Shown in pieces: positions 1-5,322 of a stretch of DNA of 7,219 nt. The stretch is taken from positions 1 through 7,219 of the forward strand of contig JALHSV010000125.1 in the NCBI GenBank assembly GCA_022865525.1, read 5' to 3'. Each line of letters opens with the position of its first letter. Positions within the stretch are counted from its first letter, which is position 1. Source of the stretch: Thermodesulfovibrionales bacterium (lineage in GTDB: Bacteria; Nitrospirota; Thermodesulfovibrionia; Thermodesulfovibrionales; SM23-35). Below the pieces are notes generated by a model, which was not told the origin of the DNA, did not search any database, and saw only the letters and a program-made list of their open reading frames with translations. Made by a program: the position numbers and the translations under genes.

Positions 1-148
1 GTCAAAAAAATAAGATAGTGGCAGGACATTTTTTCTCTTACGCTCATTTATTCCATAAAGACAAGCATCGGTCGCTTTTCATATGATGCAAATAGCACTT
101 GCAAATATTGCATCTGACGATAACAAAAAAAATGACAATTATCAGTAA
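1..148. repeat. Possible decayed or partial copy of the structured palindromic repeat
   Basis: The plus strand has GGCAGGACATTTTTT at 20-34 followed by ACGCTCATT at 40-48. This resembles the left arm of the 3612-3750 copy (GGCAGGGCATGACATTTT, then CGCTCATT). At 116-131, GACGATAACAAAAAAA resembles the conserved right block GACTATCGGCAAAAAAA. The two matches are in the same order and at roughly the same spacing as in the two good copies. However, the inner hairpins and a complementary right arm are not evident. Chance similarity in AT-rich DNA is a real alternative. Confidence 0.25.
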
Positions 149-253
149 CAATCTGCTTCTGGAAGGCTTGTTTTGAAACTCTCTGCTTCACGAAGAATGT
201 GAAAATCTGTCCAGACTATCACAAGTGTTTGGGTTGAATCATATTCATCGTTT

Positions 254-269
254 TTCGTCATGTGACGAA
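254..269. other. Perfect 16-bp palindrome after the methyltransferase stop
   Basis: TTCGTCA-TG-TGACGAA is a perfect inverted repeat 19 bp beyond the minus-strand methyltransferase stop codon (TAA at 291-289). It could fold as a 6-bp stem with a 4-nt loop and serve as an RNA 3' end or weak terminator. No T-run follows it on the minus strand, so it is not a classical intrinsic terminator. A protein binding site is equally possible. Confidence 0.35.
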
Positions 270-288
270 CCTCGCTGCTCATCAATCA

Positions 289-1500
289 TTATTTCTGAAC
301 TCTGTTTCCACTTTCTGAATTTCTCTGCTTTCTGCTGCCTTCGTACAACTGGTATTCGAGAAGGCGGCATTCTATCCCGCTGTTGAAAAATTGAACCCTC
401 CGTTTTGCCCTCAACCCCACCTTCTTTGTCAGTTCAAGATTCCCCGTGAAGATATACCCTGTGTATCCCCTGCACTTCTGCTTAAAGAAATCGCCGATTC
501 CACTGTACATACTTTCAAGCTCTTGGATCTTGCCCATTCTTGCTCCGTATTCCGGGTTGAGCATTACAATCCCCTTCCCGTCAGGTACCCCGGTCTCTGC
601 ATAATCACATACAGCAAATTCAATCAGATGCTCAACTCCCGCAGTCGCGGCATTGTTCTTTGCAGCCTCGACAGCTTCTCTGCTCATATCAGTTGCAATA
701 ATCCTGCAGTTGAGGGTCTTTTTCGCCTCTCTTTTTACCTGGGCACGCAGATCGTTCCAGAGCGGCTTGTTAAATCCCTTGATATGCATGAATCCGAAAT
801 TATTCCTCAGGATCCCGGGAGCCCTGTTCAACCCTAACAGTGCAGCCTCAATGGCAAGGGTGCCGCTGCCGCACATGGGATTAATGAAATGGGTGCTGCC
901 ATTCCATCCTGACGCCTTAATAACGGCAGCAGCAAGGGTCTCCTGCATGGGTGCCGTCATGGGAATCTTTCTGTACCCGCGCCGGGAGAGTGGTTCCCCT
1001 GTGGTATCAAAATACAGGGAGCAAAGATCTTCCTTCCAGTAGAGGTTTACTACGGCTTTATCCTGATCAGGACCTGAATCAGGACGCTTTCCGGTCTTTT
1101 CCCTGATCCTGTCCACAATTGCATCCTTGCATTTTACATTGGCATAGCGTGAGTCCCTGATGCTCGGGTTATCCACAGTGGATGTAACGCAGATATATTC
1201 ATCCTGGGATATATACTTCTCCCAGGCTATTTCCGACACTGCACGATAAAGGGCGTCGGCATTATGCGCAGTGAATTCCCTGATAAGAAAGAGAACCCGA
1301 TGTCCTGTGCGGAGGAGAAGATTAAGCCTGAGGGTATCATCGATCGTCCCCTCGGTTGCTATCCCTGCGATTGTTTCTGATAGTATGGGGAAACCCAAAT
1401 GAACGAGCTCTTCCTTGAGAAAATGCGTTATCCCCTTTGCACAGGTTATCAGTACCCTGCTTTTCCCCGCGCCGTTATGTTCTTTTTCTGTCGGATACAT
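289..1500 (-). CDS. THUMP-domain class I SAM-dependent RNA methyltransferase (RlmL/YpsC family)
   Basis: Probably methylates guanine N2 in 23S rRNA in the cytoplasm, by analogy with E. coli RlmL (G2445) and its shorter relatives such as B. subtilis YpsC. With the start chosen here it is 403 aa, close to the usual length of about 380-400 aa for the single-domain family. An N-terminal THUMP-type RNA-binding region spans about residues 15-160. The linker motif LSRRGYR (171-177) precedes the Rossmann methyltransferase fold. SAM motif I is NPMCGSGTLAIEAA (207-220), an acidic SAM ligand is likely D271, and the catalytic motif reads NPEY (315-318) instead of the usual NPPY. The ATG at 1500-1498 is preferred over an upstream ATG at 1578 because the extra 26 residues lie inside the upstream small gene and are unlike the family. 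It overlaps that gene by 26 nt, suggesting translational coupling. The exact target base, and rRNA rather than tRNA, is inference. Confidence 0.88.
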   Translation of the reverse strand: MYPTEKEHNGAGKSRVLITCAKGITHFLKEELVHLGFPILSETIAGIATEGTIDDTLRLNLLLRTGHRVLFLIREFTAHNADALYRAVSEIAWEKYISQDEYICVTSTVDNPSIRDSRYANVKCKDAIVDRIREKTGKRPDSGPDQDKAVVNLYWKEDLCSLYFDTTGEPLSRRGYRKIPMTAPMQETLAAAVIKASGWNGSTHFINPMCGSGTLAIEAALLGLNRAPGILRNNFGFMHIKGFNKPLWNDLRAQVKREAKKTLNCRIIATDMSREAVEAAKNNAATAGVEHLIEFAVCDYAETGVPDGKGIVMLNPEYGARMGKIQELESMYSGIGDFFKQKCRGYTGYIFTGNLELTKKVGLRAKRRVQFFNSGIECRLLEYQLYEGSRKQRNSESGNRVQK

Positions 1501-1678
1501 CTTTCCGGGCTGTGCGGGTGATGATGAAATTTTCCGGCTGCAAGTCCGGGTCTTTCTCAAGTTCGTCAACAAAGACAATCATTGCCTTTCGCATGAATGC
1601 AGAGAATTTCACGCTCCTTGGCAGGGCAAGAATTCTCTGACGTGTATCCTCATCAATTTTCGCAGTGTATTTAGCCAT
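1475..1678 (-). CDS. Small ribbon-helix-helix-like protein, 67 aa
   Basis: A small protein of unknown function. The ATG at 1678-1676 has an excellent ribosome binding site: AAGGAG at 1689-1684, five bases from the start. A near-consensus promoter also lies just upstream, so expression is well supported. The N-terminal part looks like a ribbon-helix-helix (MetJ/Arc/CopG) fold: a short strand KYTAKID (3-9), a first helix about 10-19 (EDTRQRILAL), a turn with RSVKF, and a second helix about 26-41 (SAFMRKAMIVFVDELE). The C-terminal 20 residues are basic and probably disordered. Proteins of this fold usually bind DNA as dimers and often control their own promoter. Three ATACCT repeats in the adjacent promoter would suit that. 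The family assignment is by pattern only. It could instead be an uncharacterised lineage-specific protein. Its end overlaps the methyltransferase start, so the two are probably co-transcribed. Confidence 0.7.
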   Translation of the reverse strand: MAKYTAKIDEDTRQRILALPRSVKFSAFMRKAMIVFVDELEKDPDLQPENFIITRTARKDVSDRKRT

Positions 1679-1716
1679 ACCTACTCCTTATTTTTGATAC
1701 CTTTATCTCCATACCT
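1675..1716. promoter_or_regulatory. Three ATACCT repeats in the divergent promoter (possible operator)
   Basis: CCATACCT occurs at 1675-1682 and again at 1709-1716, with a related GATACCT at 1696-1702 between them. The ATACCT cores start at 1677, 1697 and 1711. They flank or lie in the spacers of both divergent promoters. Repeated short sites of this kind are typical targets of ribbon-helix-helix repressors, and a protein of that type is encoded next door. No binding is shown, and the arrangement may be chance. Confidence 0.3.
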
Positions 1717-1722
1717 TATAAT
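1694..1722 (+). promoter_or_regulatory. Near-consensus sigma-70 promoter for the permease operon (leaderless)
   Basis: TTGATA (1694-1699), a 17-bp spacer and a perfect TATAAT (1717-1722) lie immediately before the dppB-like ATG at 1728. Only five bases separate the -10 box from the A of the start codon, so RNA would begin at or next to that A. No Shine-Dalgarno sequence is present upstream. The -10 box overlaps the minus-strand -10 by five bases. The boxes are seen directly; use as a leaderless promoter is inference. Confidence 0.65.
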
Positions 1723-1746
1723 ACATAATGTTTTCATACCTGACAA
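1718..1746 (-). promoter_or_regulatory. Sigma-70-type promoter for the small gene and methyltransferase
   Basis: On the minus strand TTGTCA (1746-1741) and TATTAT (1723-1718) are separated by 17 bp. Each box differs from consensus at one position. Transcription would begin near 1711, giving a leader of about 33 nt that contains the AAGGAG site. The -35 box lies inside the first codons of the divergent permease gene. Confidence 0.6.
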
Positions 1747-2702
1747 AGAGACTGCTTCTCATGATCCCTCTCATCTTTGGAATTACCCTTATTACCTTCA
1801 CGGTCATCCACCTTGCACCCGGCAATCCTGTTGAGGTTCAGACAGAAATGTCTCTGAAGGTAACGGCGCAGGCAAAGGAGAATCTGAAAAAACTCTACGG
1901 CCTGGACAAGCCGCTCCATGTCCAATATCTAAATTGGATCGCAAGGTTTGTGAAACTTGATTTCGGTAAATCTTTTGTTGACGGGAGGAAAGTGTTGGAC
2001 AAGATTGCCGAGCGTATTCCGATAACCCTGACCATCAATATTCTTTCGATGCTCATCATATTCGTAATCGCAATCCCGATAGGTATCCTTTCTGCAACAA
2101 AACAATACTCACTGTTTGATAAACTGTCGACGGTATTTGTCTTTATCGGCTTTTCAACGCCAGCATTCTGGCTTGCACTTCTGCTTATGATCCTCTTCGG
2201 GGTTAACATGGGAATCCTTCCGATATCAGGGATCCAGAGCATTGATGTTTCGGAAATGGGGCCTTTTGACAGATTGCTGGATTGGATCAGGCACCTCATT
2301 CTCCCTGTCGGGATATCTGCATTCGGGGGAATCGCCGGGTTAAGCCGCTACAGCCGTTCAAGCATGCTCGAGGTGATACGGCAGGACTACATCAAAACTG
2401 CCCGTGCAAAAGGGCTGAAGGAATCAAAGGTTATTTTCCGCCATGCGTTCAGGAATGCATTGATGCCGATCGTTACGATTCTCGGCCTATCTGTCCCCGG
2501 ACTTATTGGAGGGGGAGTGATATTCGAGACAATCTTTGCAATTCCAGGCATGGGTCAGCTTTTCTATGCATCAACCATGGCAAGGGATTACCCGACCATT
2601 ATGGGGATTCTCGTGATAGGAGCAATCCTGACGCTGTTTGGTAATCTGATTGCTGATATTTCATATGCATTGGTCGATCCAAGAGTAAGAGCCGGGAAGT
2701 AG
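1728..2702 (+). CDS. dppB: Peptide/nickel-type ABC importer permease, DppB/OppB family
   Basis: Inner-membrane permease that would pair with the DppC-like protein to form the translocation pore of a dipeptide/oligopeptide (or nickel) importer. At 324 aa it is of normal length. The first transmembrane helix is at about 9-29 and begins with the family-typical N terminus (YLTKRLLLMIPLIFGIT). A periplasmic segment containing YGLDKPL follows (57-63), then five further helices at roughly 100-123, 134-158, 190-206, 245-268 and 289-311. The EAA loop that docks the ATPase runs from about 219 to 247 (DYIKTARAKGL, then HAFRNALMP). The conserved C terminus ALVDPRVR is intact. The start fits homologues exactly, yet has no Shine-Dalgarno site, in keeping with a leaderless mRNA from the promoter at 1694-1722. 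The substrate cannot be told from the permease alone; Dpp, Opp, App and Nik types remain possible. Confidence 0.93.
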   Translation: MFSYLTKRLLLMIPLIFGITLITFTVIHLAPGNPVEVQTEMSLKVTAQAKENLKKLYGLDKPLHVQYLNWIARFVKLDFGKSFVDGRKVLDKIAERIPITLTINILSMLIIFVIAIPIGILSATKQYSLFDKLSTVFVFIGFSTPAFWLALLLMILFGVNMGILPISGIQSIDVSEMGPFDRLLDWIRHLILPVGISAFGGIAGLSRYSRSSMLEVIRQDYIKTARAKGLKESKVIFRHAFRNALMPIVTILGLSVPGLIGGGVIFETIFAIPGMGQLFYASTMARDYPTIMGILVIGAILTLFGNLIADISYALVDPRVRAGK

Positions 2703-2743
2703 GAAGTAGACAGTGGATAAGAGACAAGAGACAGCGGGTAAAA
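2695..2743 (+). repeat. Degenerate 7-bp tandem repeats between the two permease genes
   Basis: Seven consecutive heptamers fill the gap: GGAAGTA, GGAAGTA, GACAGTG, GATAAGA, GACAAGA, GACAGCG, GGTAAAA. All start with G, have A or G in second place and A in fourth. The array begins inside the last codons of the dppB-like gene, includes its TAG stop (2700-2702) and ends one base before the next ATG. It also supplies the only weak ribosome-binding purines (AGCGGG) for dppC. Heptanucleotide tandem repeats (STRR) are known from cyanobacteria; this array is similar in style only. Confidence 0.55.
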
Positions 2744-2744
2744 A

Positions 2745-3596
2745 ATGAGACTTTTGTGGGTCATAGGTAAACGGTTTACAAGAAACAAACTGTCTGTCAT
2801 AGGTGCGGTCGTTGTTTTTGCACTTATTACCAGCTCCCTCCTTGCCCCGGTTATTGCGCCATATGATCCGACATCGATTGATGTATATAATGTCCTTTCA
2901 CCTCCTGACAAAGCACACTTGCTCGGCACAGACGAACTGGGAAGGGATCTTTTATCAAGAATTATCTGGGGGAGCAGGGTTTCCCTCAAGGTTGGGTTTG
3001 TTGCAGTCGGCATTGCAATCATGATCGGCATCATTCTGGGTTCCATCGCAGGTTTTTATGGAGGCCGGGTGGATGCAATACTCATGCGGTTTGTCGATAT
3101 CATGCTTGCATTCCCGACATTCTTTCTCATCCTTGCGGTTATCGCAATCCTTGAACCGAATATCTTTACGATCATGGCTGTTATAGGCGTAACAGGATGG
3201 ATGGATGTCGCACGGCTTGTGAGGGCAGAGTTCCTGACACTCAAAGAACGTGACTTTGTTGATGCTGCAAGGGCTCTCGGTATGAGGAATAAAAGATTAA
3301 TAGTCAGGCATATTCTGCCGAATGCCCTTTCGCCGGTATTTGTCGCTGCAACCTTTGGCGTAGCAGGTGCAATTCTTACCGAGTCAGGCCTTTCGTTCCT
3401 CGGACTCGGCGTGCAGCCGCCTGATCCGAGCTGGGGAAATATCCTGACTGCAGGGAAGGACAACATAGAAATTGCATGGTGGTTATCCCTGTATCCAGGG
3501 TTAGCCATACTGATAACGGTTTTAAGCTATAACCTTGTTGGTGAAGGCCTCAGGGATGCACTCGATCCGAGATTATGGGCTGCTGAGGAGGAATGA
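2745..3596 (+). CDS. dppC: Peptide/nickel-type ABC importer permease, DppC/OppC family
   Basis: Second inner-membrane permease of the same importer, 283 aa, full length. The N-terminal helix at about 16-38 is followed by the family-specific segment HLLGTDELGRDLLSRIIWG (58-76). The remaining helices lie at about 83-105, 117-136, 139-152, 198-217 and 246-265. The EAA loop for ATPase contact is at 169-197 (RDFVDAARALGM, then HILPNALSP). Other family signatures are GLSFLGLG (215-222) and the ending LRDALDPRL. It starts 42 bp after the dppB-like stop, within one transcription unit, and the start context has only a weak purine stretch. The gene ends 15 bp before the structured repeat at 3612 and converges on pyrE. 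The two ATPases it needs are encoded on the other strand downstream, which is unusual for this operon type. Confidence 0.93.
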   Translation: MRLLWVIGKRFTRNKLSVIGAVVVFALITSSLLAPVIAPYDPTSIDVYNVLSPPDKAHLLGTDELGRDLLSRIIWGSRVSLKVGFVAVGIAIMIGIILGSIAGFYGGRVDAILMRFVDIMLAFPTFFLILAVIAILEPNIFTIMAVIGVTGWMDVARLVRAEFLTLKERDFVDAARALGMRNKRLIVRHILPNALSPVFVAATFGVAGAILTESGLSFLGLGVQPPDPSWGNILTAGKDNIEIAWWLSLYPGLAILITVLSYNLVGEGLRDALDPRLWAAEEE

Positions 3597-3611
3597 AATA
3601 GATATGTGATT

Positions 3612-3750
3612 AGGCAGGGCATGACATTTTCGCTCATTCTCGTCCGCTCCGCCTTCGGCGGATGGACTCCGAGGCTTTTGCCTCTTCATTTATCAAATTA
3701 CGCTCTTCGACTATCGGCAAAAAAATCCGCTCAAATGCCACACCCTGCCT
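3612..3750. repeat. Structured palindromic repeat, copy between dppC and pyrE
   Basis: A 139-bp element with imperfect 26-bp terminal inverted repeats. AGGCAGGG at 3612-3619 faces CCCTGCCT at 3743-3750. Inside is a GC-rich hairpin (3642-3667, loop TTC) and a second hairpin GAGGC-TTTT-GCCTC (3671-3684). The blocks TCGCTCATTCTCG (3630-3642) and a 25-nt block at 3708-3732 (containing TATCGGCAAAAAAATCC) recur exactly in the copy at 7035-7168. If read as minus-strand RNA, the 12-nt stem segment next to the tip pairs fully, with nine Watson-Crick and three G-U pairs; read as plus-strand RNA only nine pair. It directly abuts the pyrE stop codon (TGA, 3753-3751) and lies between convergent genes, so it would form the 3' end of pyrE mRNA and may also stop dppBC transcripts. 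No coding capacity is seen. It could be a small non-autonomous mobile element, a REP-like repeat or a structured RNA. Confidence 0.8.
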
Positions 3751-4314
3751 TCACGCGTTCTTTTTTTTGTAAAGTTCCATGACTTCTTCACGCGTGATGA
3801 TTGAATCGAGTTTATATCCGGATGCCTCTACAGCTTCTTTGCCGCCTTCCTGTCTGTCGATGAGAGCGATTACTTTGACTATATCGAGTCCCGCTTCCTT
3901 TGATCTCGTGATCGCCTCGATTGTGGATTTCCCGGTCGTGATTACATCATCAACAATAACGACCTTATCTCCTTTTTTTATATTACCCTCGATCCACTGC
4001 ATTGTTCCGTGGGGTTTTGCCGTTTTACGGACTACAAATGCCTCAACAGGCCTTCCCTTGAGATATGAAGTGTATGCTACTGAGAACGCTATCGGGTCAG
4101 CCCCGAGCGTGAGACCGCCGATACCTTTTACATCAAGGTCTTTGACGAGATCAAAGAGAAGATTTCCTATGAGGCAGATGCCCTCCGGATGTAACGTGAC
4201 AGCCTTGCAGTCGAAATAGTAATTGCTCATCCTGCCTGAGACAAGCTTGAAAACAGGCTCTTCACTGTATCTGAAGGCTTTTTCAATAATGAGTTCTATG
4301 AGTCGGTTTTTCAT
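3751..4314 (-). CDS. pyrE: Orotate phosphoribosyltransferase
   Basis: Transfers phosphoribose from PRPP to orotate, giving orotidine 5'-monophosphate in de novo pyrimidine synthesis; cytoplasmic dimer. It is 187 aa, the normal length. The N-terminal substrate segment FKLVSGRMSNYYFDCK (22-37) is typical of the family. The flexible catalytic loop carries RKTAKPHG (96-103), with R96, K97, K100 and H102 matching the conserved PRPP-binding residues. The PRPP motif VVIVDDVITTGKST (118-131) has both acidic residues (D122, D123). The last gene of the minus-strand cluster, it starts 54 bp after the dppF-like stop and ends exactly at the structured repeat. No clear Shine-Dalgarno site precedes the ATG at 4314. 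A possible promoter at 4351-4323 would give a leader of zero to two bases, so it may be transcribed on its own as well as with the operon. Confidence 0.95.
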   Translation of the reverse strand: MKNRLIELIIEKAFRYSEEPVFKLVSGRMSNYYFDCKAVTLHPEGICLIGNLLFDLVKDLDVKGIGGLTLGADPIAFSVAYTSYLKGRPVEAFVVRKTAKPHGTMQWIEGNIKKGDKVVIVDDVITTGKSTIEAITRSKEAGLDIVKVIALIDRQEGGKEAVEASGYKLDSIITREEVMELYKKKNA

Positions 4315-4322
4315 GTCCGTTA

Positions 4323-4351
4323 AAAATACATCACGTATGAAGGGAAGTCAA
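4323..4351 (-). promoter_or_regulatory. Possible pyrE promoter (near-leaderless)
   Basis: On the minus strand TTGACT (4351-4346), a 17-bp spacer and TATTTT (4328-4323) lie in the 54-bp gap before pyrE. The -35 matches consensus at five positions and the -10 at four. Eight bases separate the -10 box from the ATG, so the transcript would have little or no leader, consistent with the lack of a Shine-Dalgarno site. Confidence 0.4.
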
Positions 4352-4369
4352 GCGCAACCAATGCGTGAT
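4330..4369 (-). terminator. Inverted repeat with T-run after the dppF-like gene
   Basis: ATCACGTAT (4330-4338) and ATGCGTGAT (4361-4369) form a nine-position stem with one mismatch on the minus strand and a 22-nt loop. GTATTTTT follows on the minus strand. It starts at the last base of the dppF-like stop codon, so it may reduce read-through into pyrE. The stem is weak and the loop long, and it overlaps the possible pyrE promoter, so it could equally be an operator. Confidence 0.3.
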
Positions 4370-5322
4370 TATGAAAACAAATGGCACGAGACAAACCTGC
4401 CCGTTATCTCCTTTAATTCCGGAATAAACGTATCACATGGATCAAACCGTTTCGGGCATCTGGGATGGAAAGGACAGCCGGGAGGGATATTGATCGGACT
4501 GGGAACATCGCCTTTCACAATTTCTCTTTTCTTACCTCCCGGTTTTATCTTCGGAGCAGACATGAGCAGTTCATCGGTATACGGATGCAGGGGATTACTG
4601 AAAAGCTCCTCAGTTTGTGCGTGTTCAACTATCTTCCCGAGATACATGACAGCTACCTCATCACTGAAATACTGAACAACCCTCAGGTCATGGCTTATGA
4701 AAAGGAAGGAGATATGCGATTGACTTTGCAGGTCCTGCAAAATATTCAGGATCTGCGCCTGAATGGATACGTCAAGGGCTGAAAGTGGTTCATCAGCTAC
4801 CAATAGCTTCGGAGAGACGGCAAGTGCCCTCGCAATGCATATCCTCTGCCTCTGGCCACCGCTGAATTCGTGGGGATAATGATGTAAGACTTCAGCCTGA
4901 AGCCCTACACTGTTCAGCAGATTGACGACTTTGTCCTTCAGCTCCGTCTTCTCGCACATTTTATGTATTTTCAGGGGCTCTGATATGGTGTCATAGACAG
5001 TCATTCTCGGATTTAATGATGCAAAGGGGTCCTGAAATATTATCTGGACTGATTTTCTGAATTCACGCAGGGATGCTCCTCTGAACATCTGAATATCTCC
5101 ACCCCGAAAAAGAATCTGCCCTGATGTAGGCTGGATCAAGCGGAGGACAAGCCTTGCAACTGTTGATTTCCCGGAGCCGCTCTCCCCCACCAGGGCAAAG
5201 ACAGCGCCATCTTTTATGGAGAAAGTTACTCCATCAACAGCCTTCAGCCATTCCTGTTTTGCAAAAGCCTTTCTCTTGACCGGGTAATATTTCCTGAGCG
5301 CGATTATATCGATGATACCCAC
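4369..5322 (-). CDS. dppF: Peptide/nickel-type ABC importer ATPase, DppF/OppF family
   Basis: One of the two cytoplasmic nucleotide-binding subunits that power the importer whose permeases are encoded at 1728-3596. It is 317 aa, usual length. Motifs in order: Walker A GESGSGKST (46-54), Q-loop Q97 (FQDPFASLNPR), signature FSGGQRQR (153-160), Walker B LLVADEP (173-179), D-loop SALD, and H-loop H211. The N-terminal LRKYYPVKR is the hallmark of the F subunit. The C-terminal oligo_HPY region (HPYTDELL, then PPGC) has four cysteines at 283, 289, 296 and 313. Such cysteines bind a [4Fe-4S] cluster in the mycobacterial OppD structure; cluster binding here is inferred. The start is GTG at 5322-5320, supported by AGAGGAG a few bases upstream and by a 19-nt overlap with the dppD-like gene, which indicates coupled translation. 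Confidence 0.93.
   Translation of the reverse strand: MGIIDIIALRKYYPVKRKAFAKQEWLKAVDGVTFSIKDGAVFALVGESGSGKSTVARLVLRLIQPTSGQILFRGGDIQMFRGASLREFRKSVQIIFQDPFASLNPRMTVYDTISEPLKIHKMCEKTELKDKVVNLLNSVGLQAEVLHHYPHEFSGGQRQRICIARALAVSPKLLVADEPLSALDVSIQAQILNILQDLQSQSHISFLFISHDLRVVQYFSDEVAVMYLGKIVEHAQTEELFSNPLHPYTDELLMSAPKIKPGGKKREIVKGDVPSPINIPPGCPFHPRCPKRFDPCDTFIPELKEITGRFVSCHLFS

Larger units (their letters stand above)
1..288. other. Non-coding stretch downstream of the RNA methyltransferase
   Basis: I see no supportable gene here. The longest suggestive plus-strand frame (83-148, 21 codons) has no ribosome binding site. The stretch is AT-rich and holds a perfect 16-bp palindrome at 254-269, a 7-bp inverted repeat (GATGCAA at 85-91, TTGCATC at 108-114), and a possible decayed copy of the structured repeat seen at 3612-3750 and 7035-7168. 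It probably acts as the 3' region of the minus-strand methyltransferase unit. Confidence 0.6.

Noticed and set aside
83..148. 21-codon plus-strand frame near the left edge
   Set aside because: Too short, no Shine-Dalgarno, low-complexity Asn/Lys end; consistent with chance.
1501..1578. Upstream ATG extending the RNA methyltransferase by 26 residues
   Set aside because: The extension lies within the small upstream gene, which has its own strong ribosome binding site, and the added residues do not resemble the family.
1415..1834. Plus-strand open frame spanning the divergent promoter
   Set aside because: It lies antisense to two better-supported genes, covers the promoter region, has no ribosome binding site and no recognisable motif.
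3612..3750. Insertion sequence or autonomous transposon
   Set aside because: The element has inverted ends but no coding capacity and no clear target-site duplication; stem sequences are not conserved between copies as transposase-bound ends would be.
3761..3768. T8 run read as an intrinsic terminator for dppBC
   Set aside because: The run lies 10 bp beyond the repeat's outer stem and is the complement of the Lys codons at the pyrE C terminus, so it is explained by coding sequence; a terminator role is possible but not supported.
3779..4219. Plus-strand open frame antisense to pyrE, and similar long frames antisense to the ATPases
   Set aside because: These are shadow frames of strongly supported minus-strand genes and show no family motifs.
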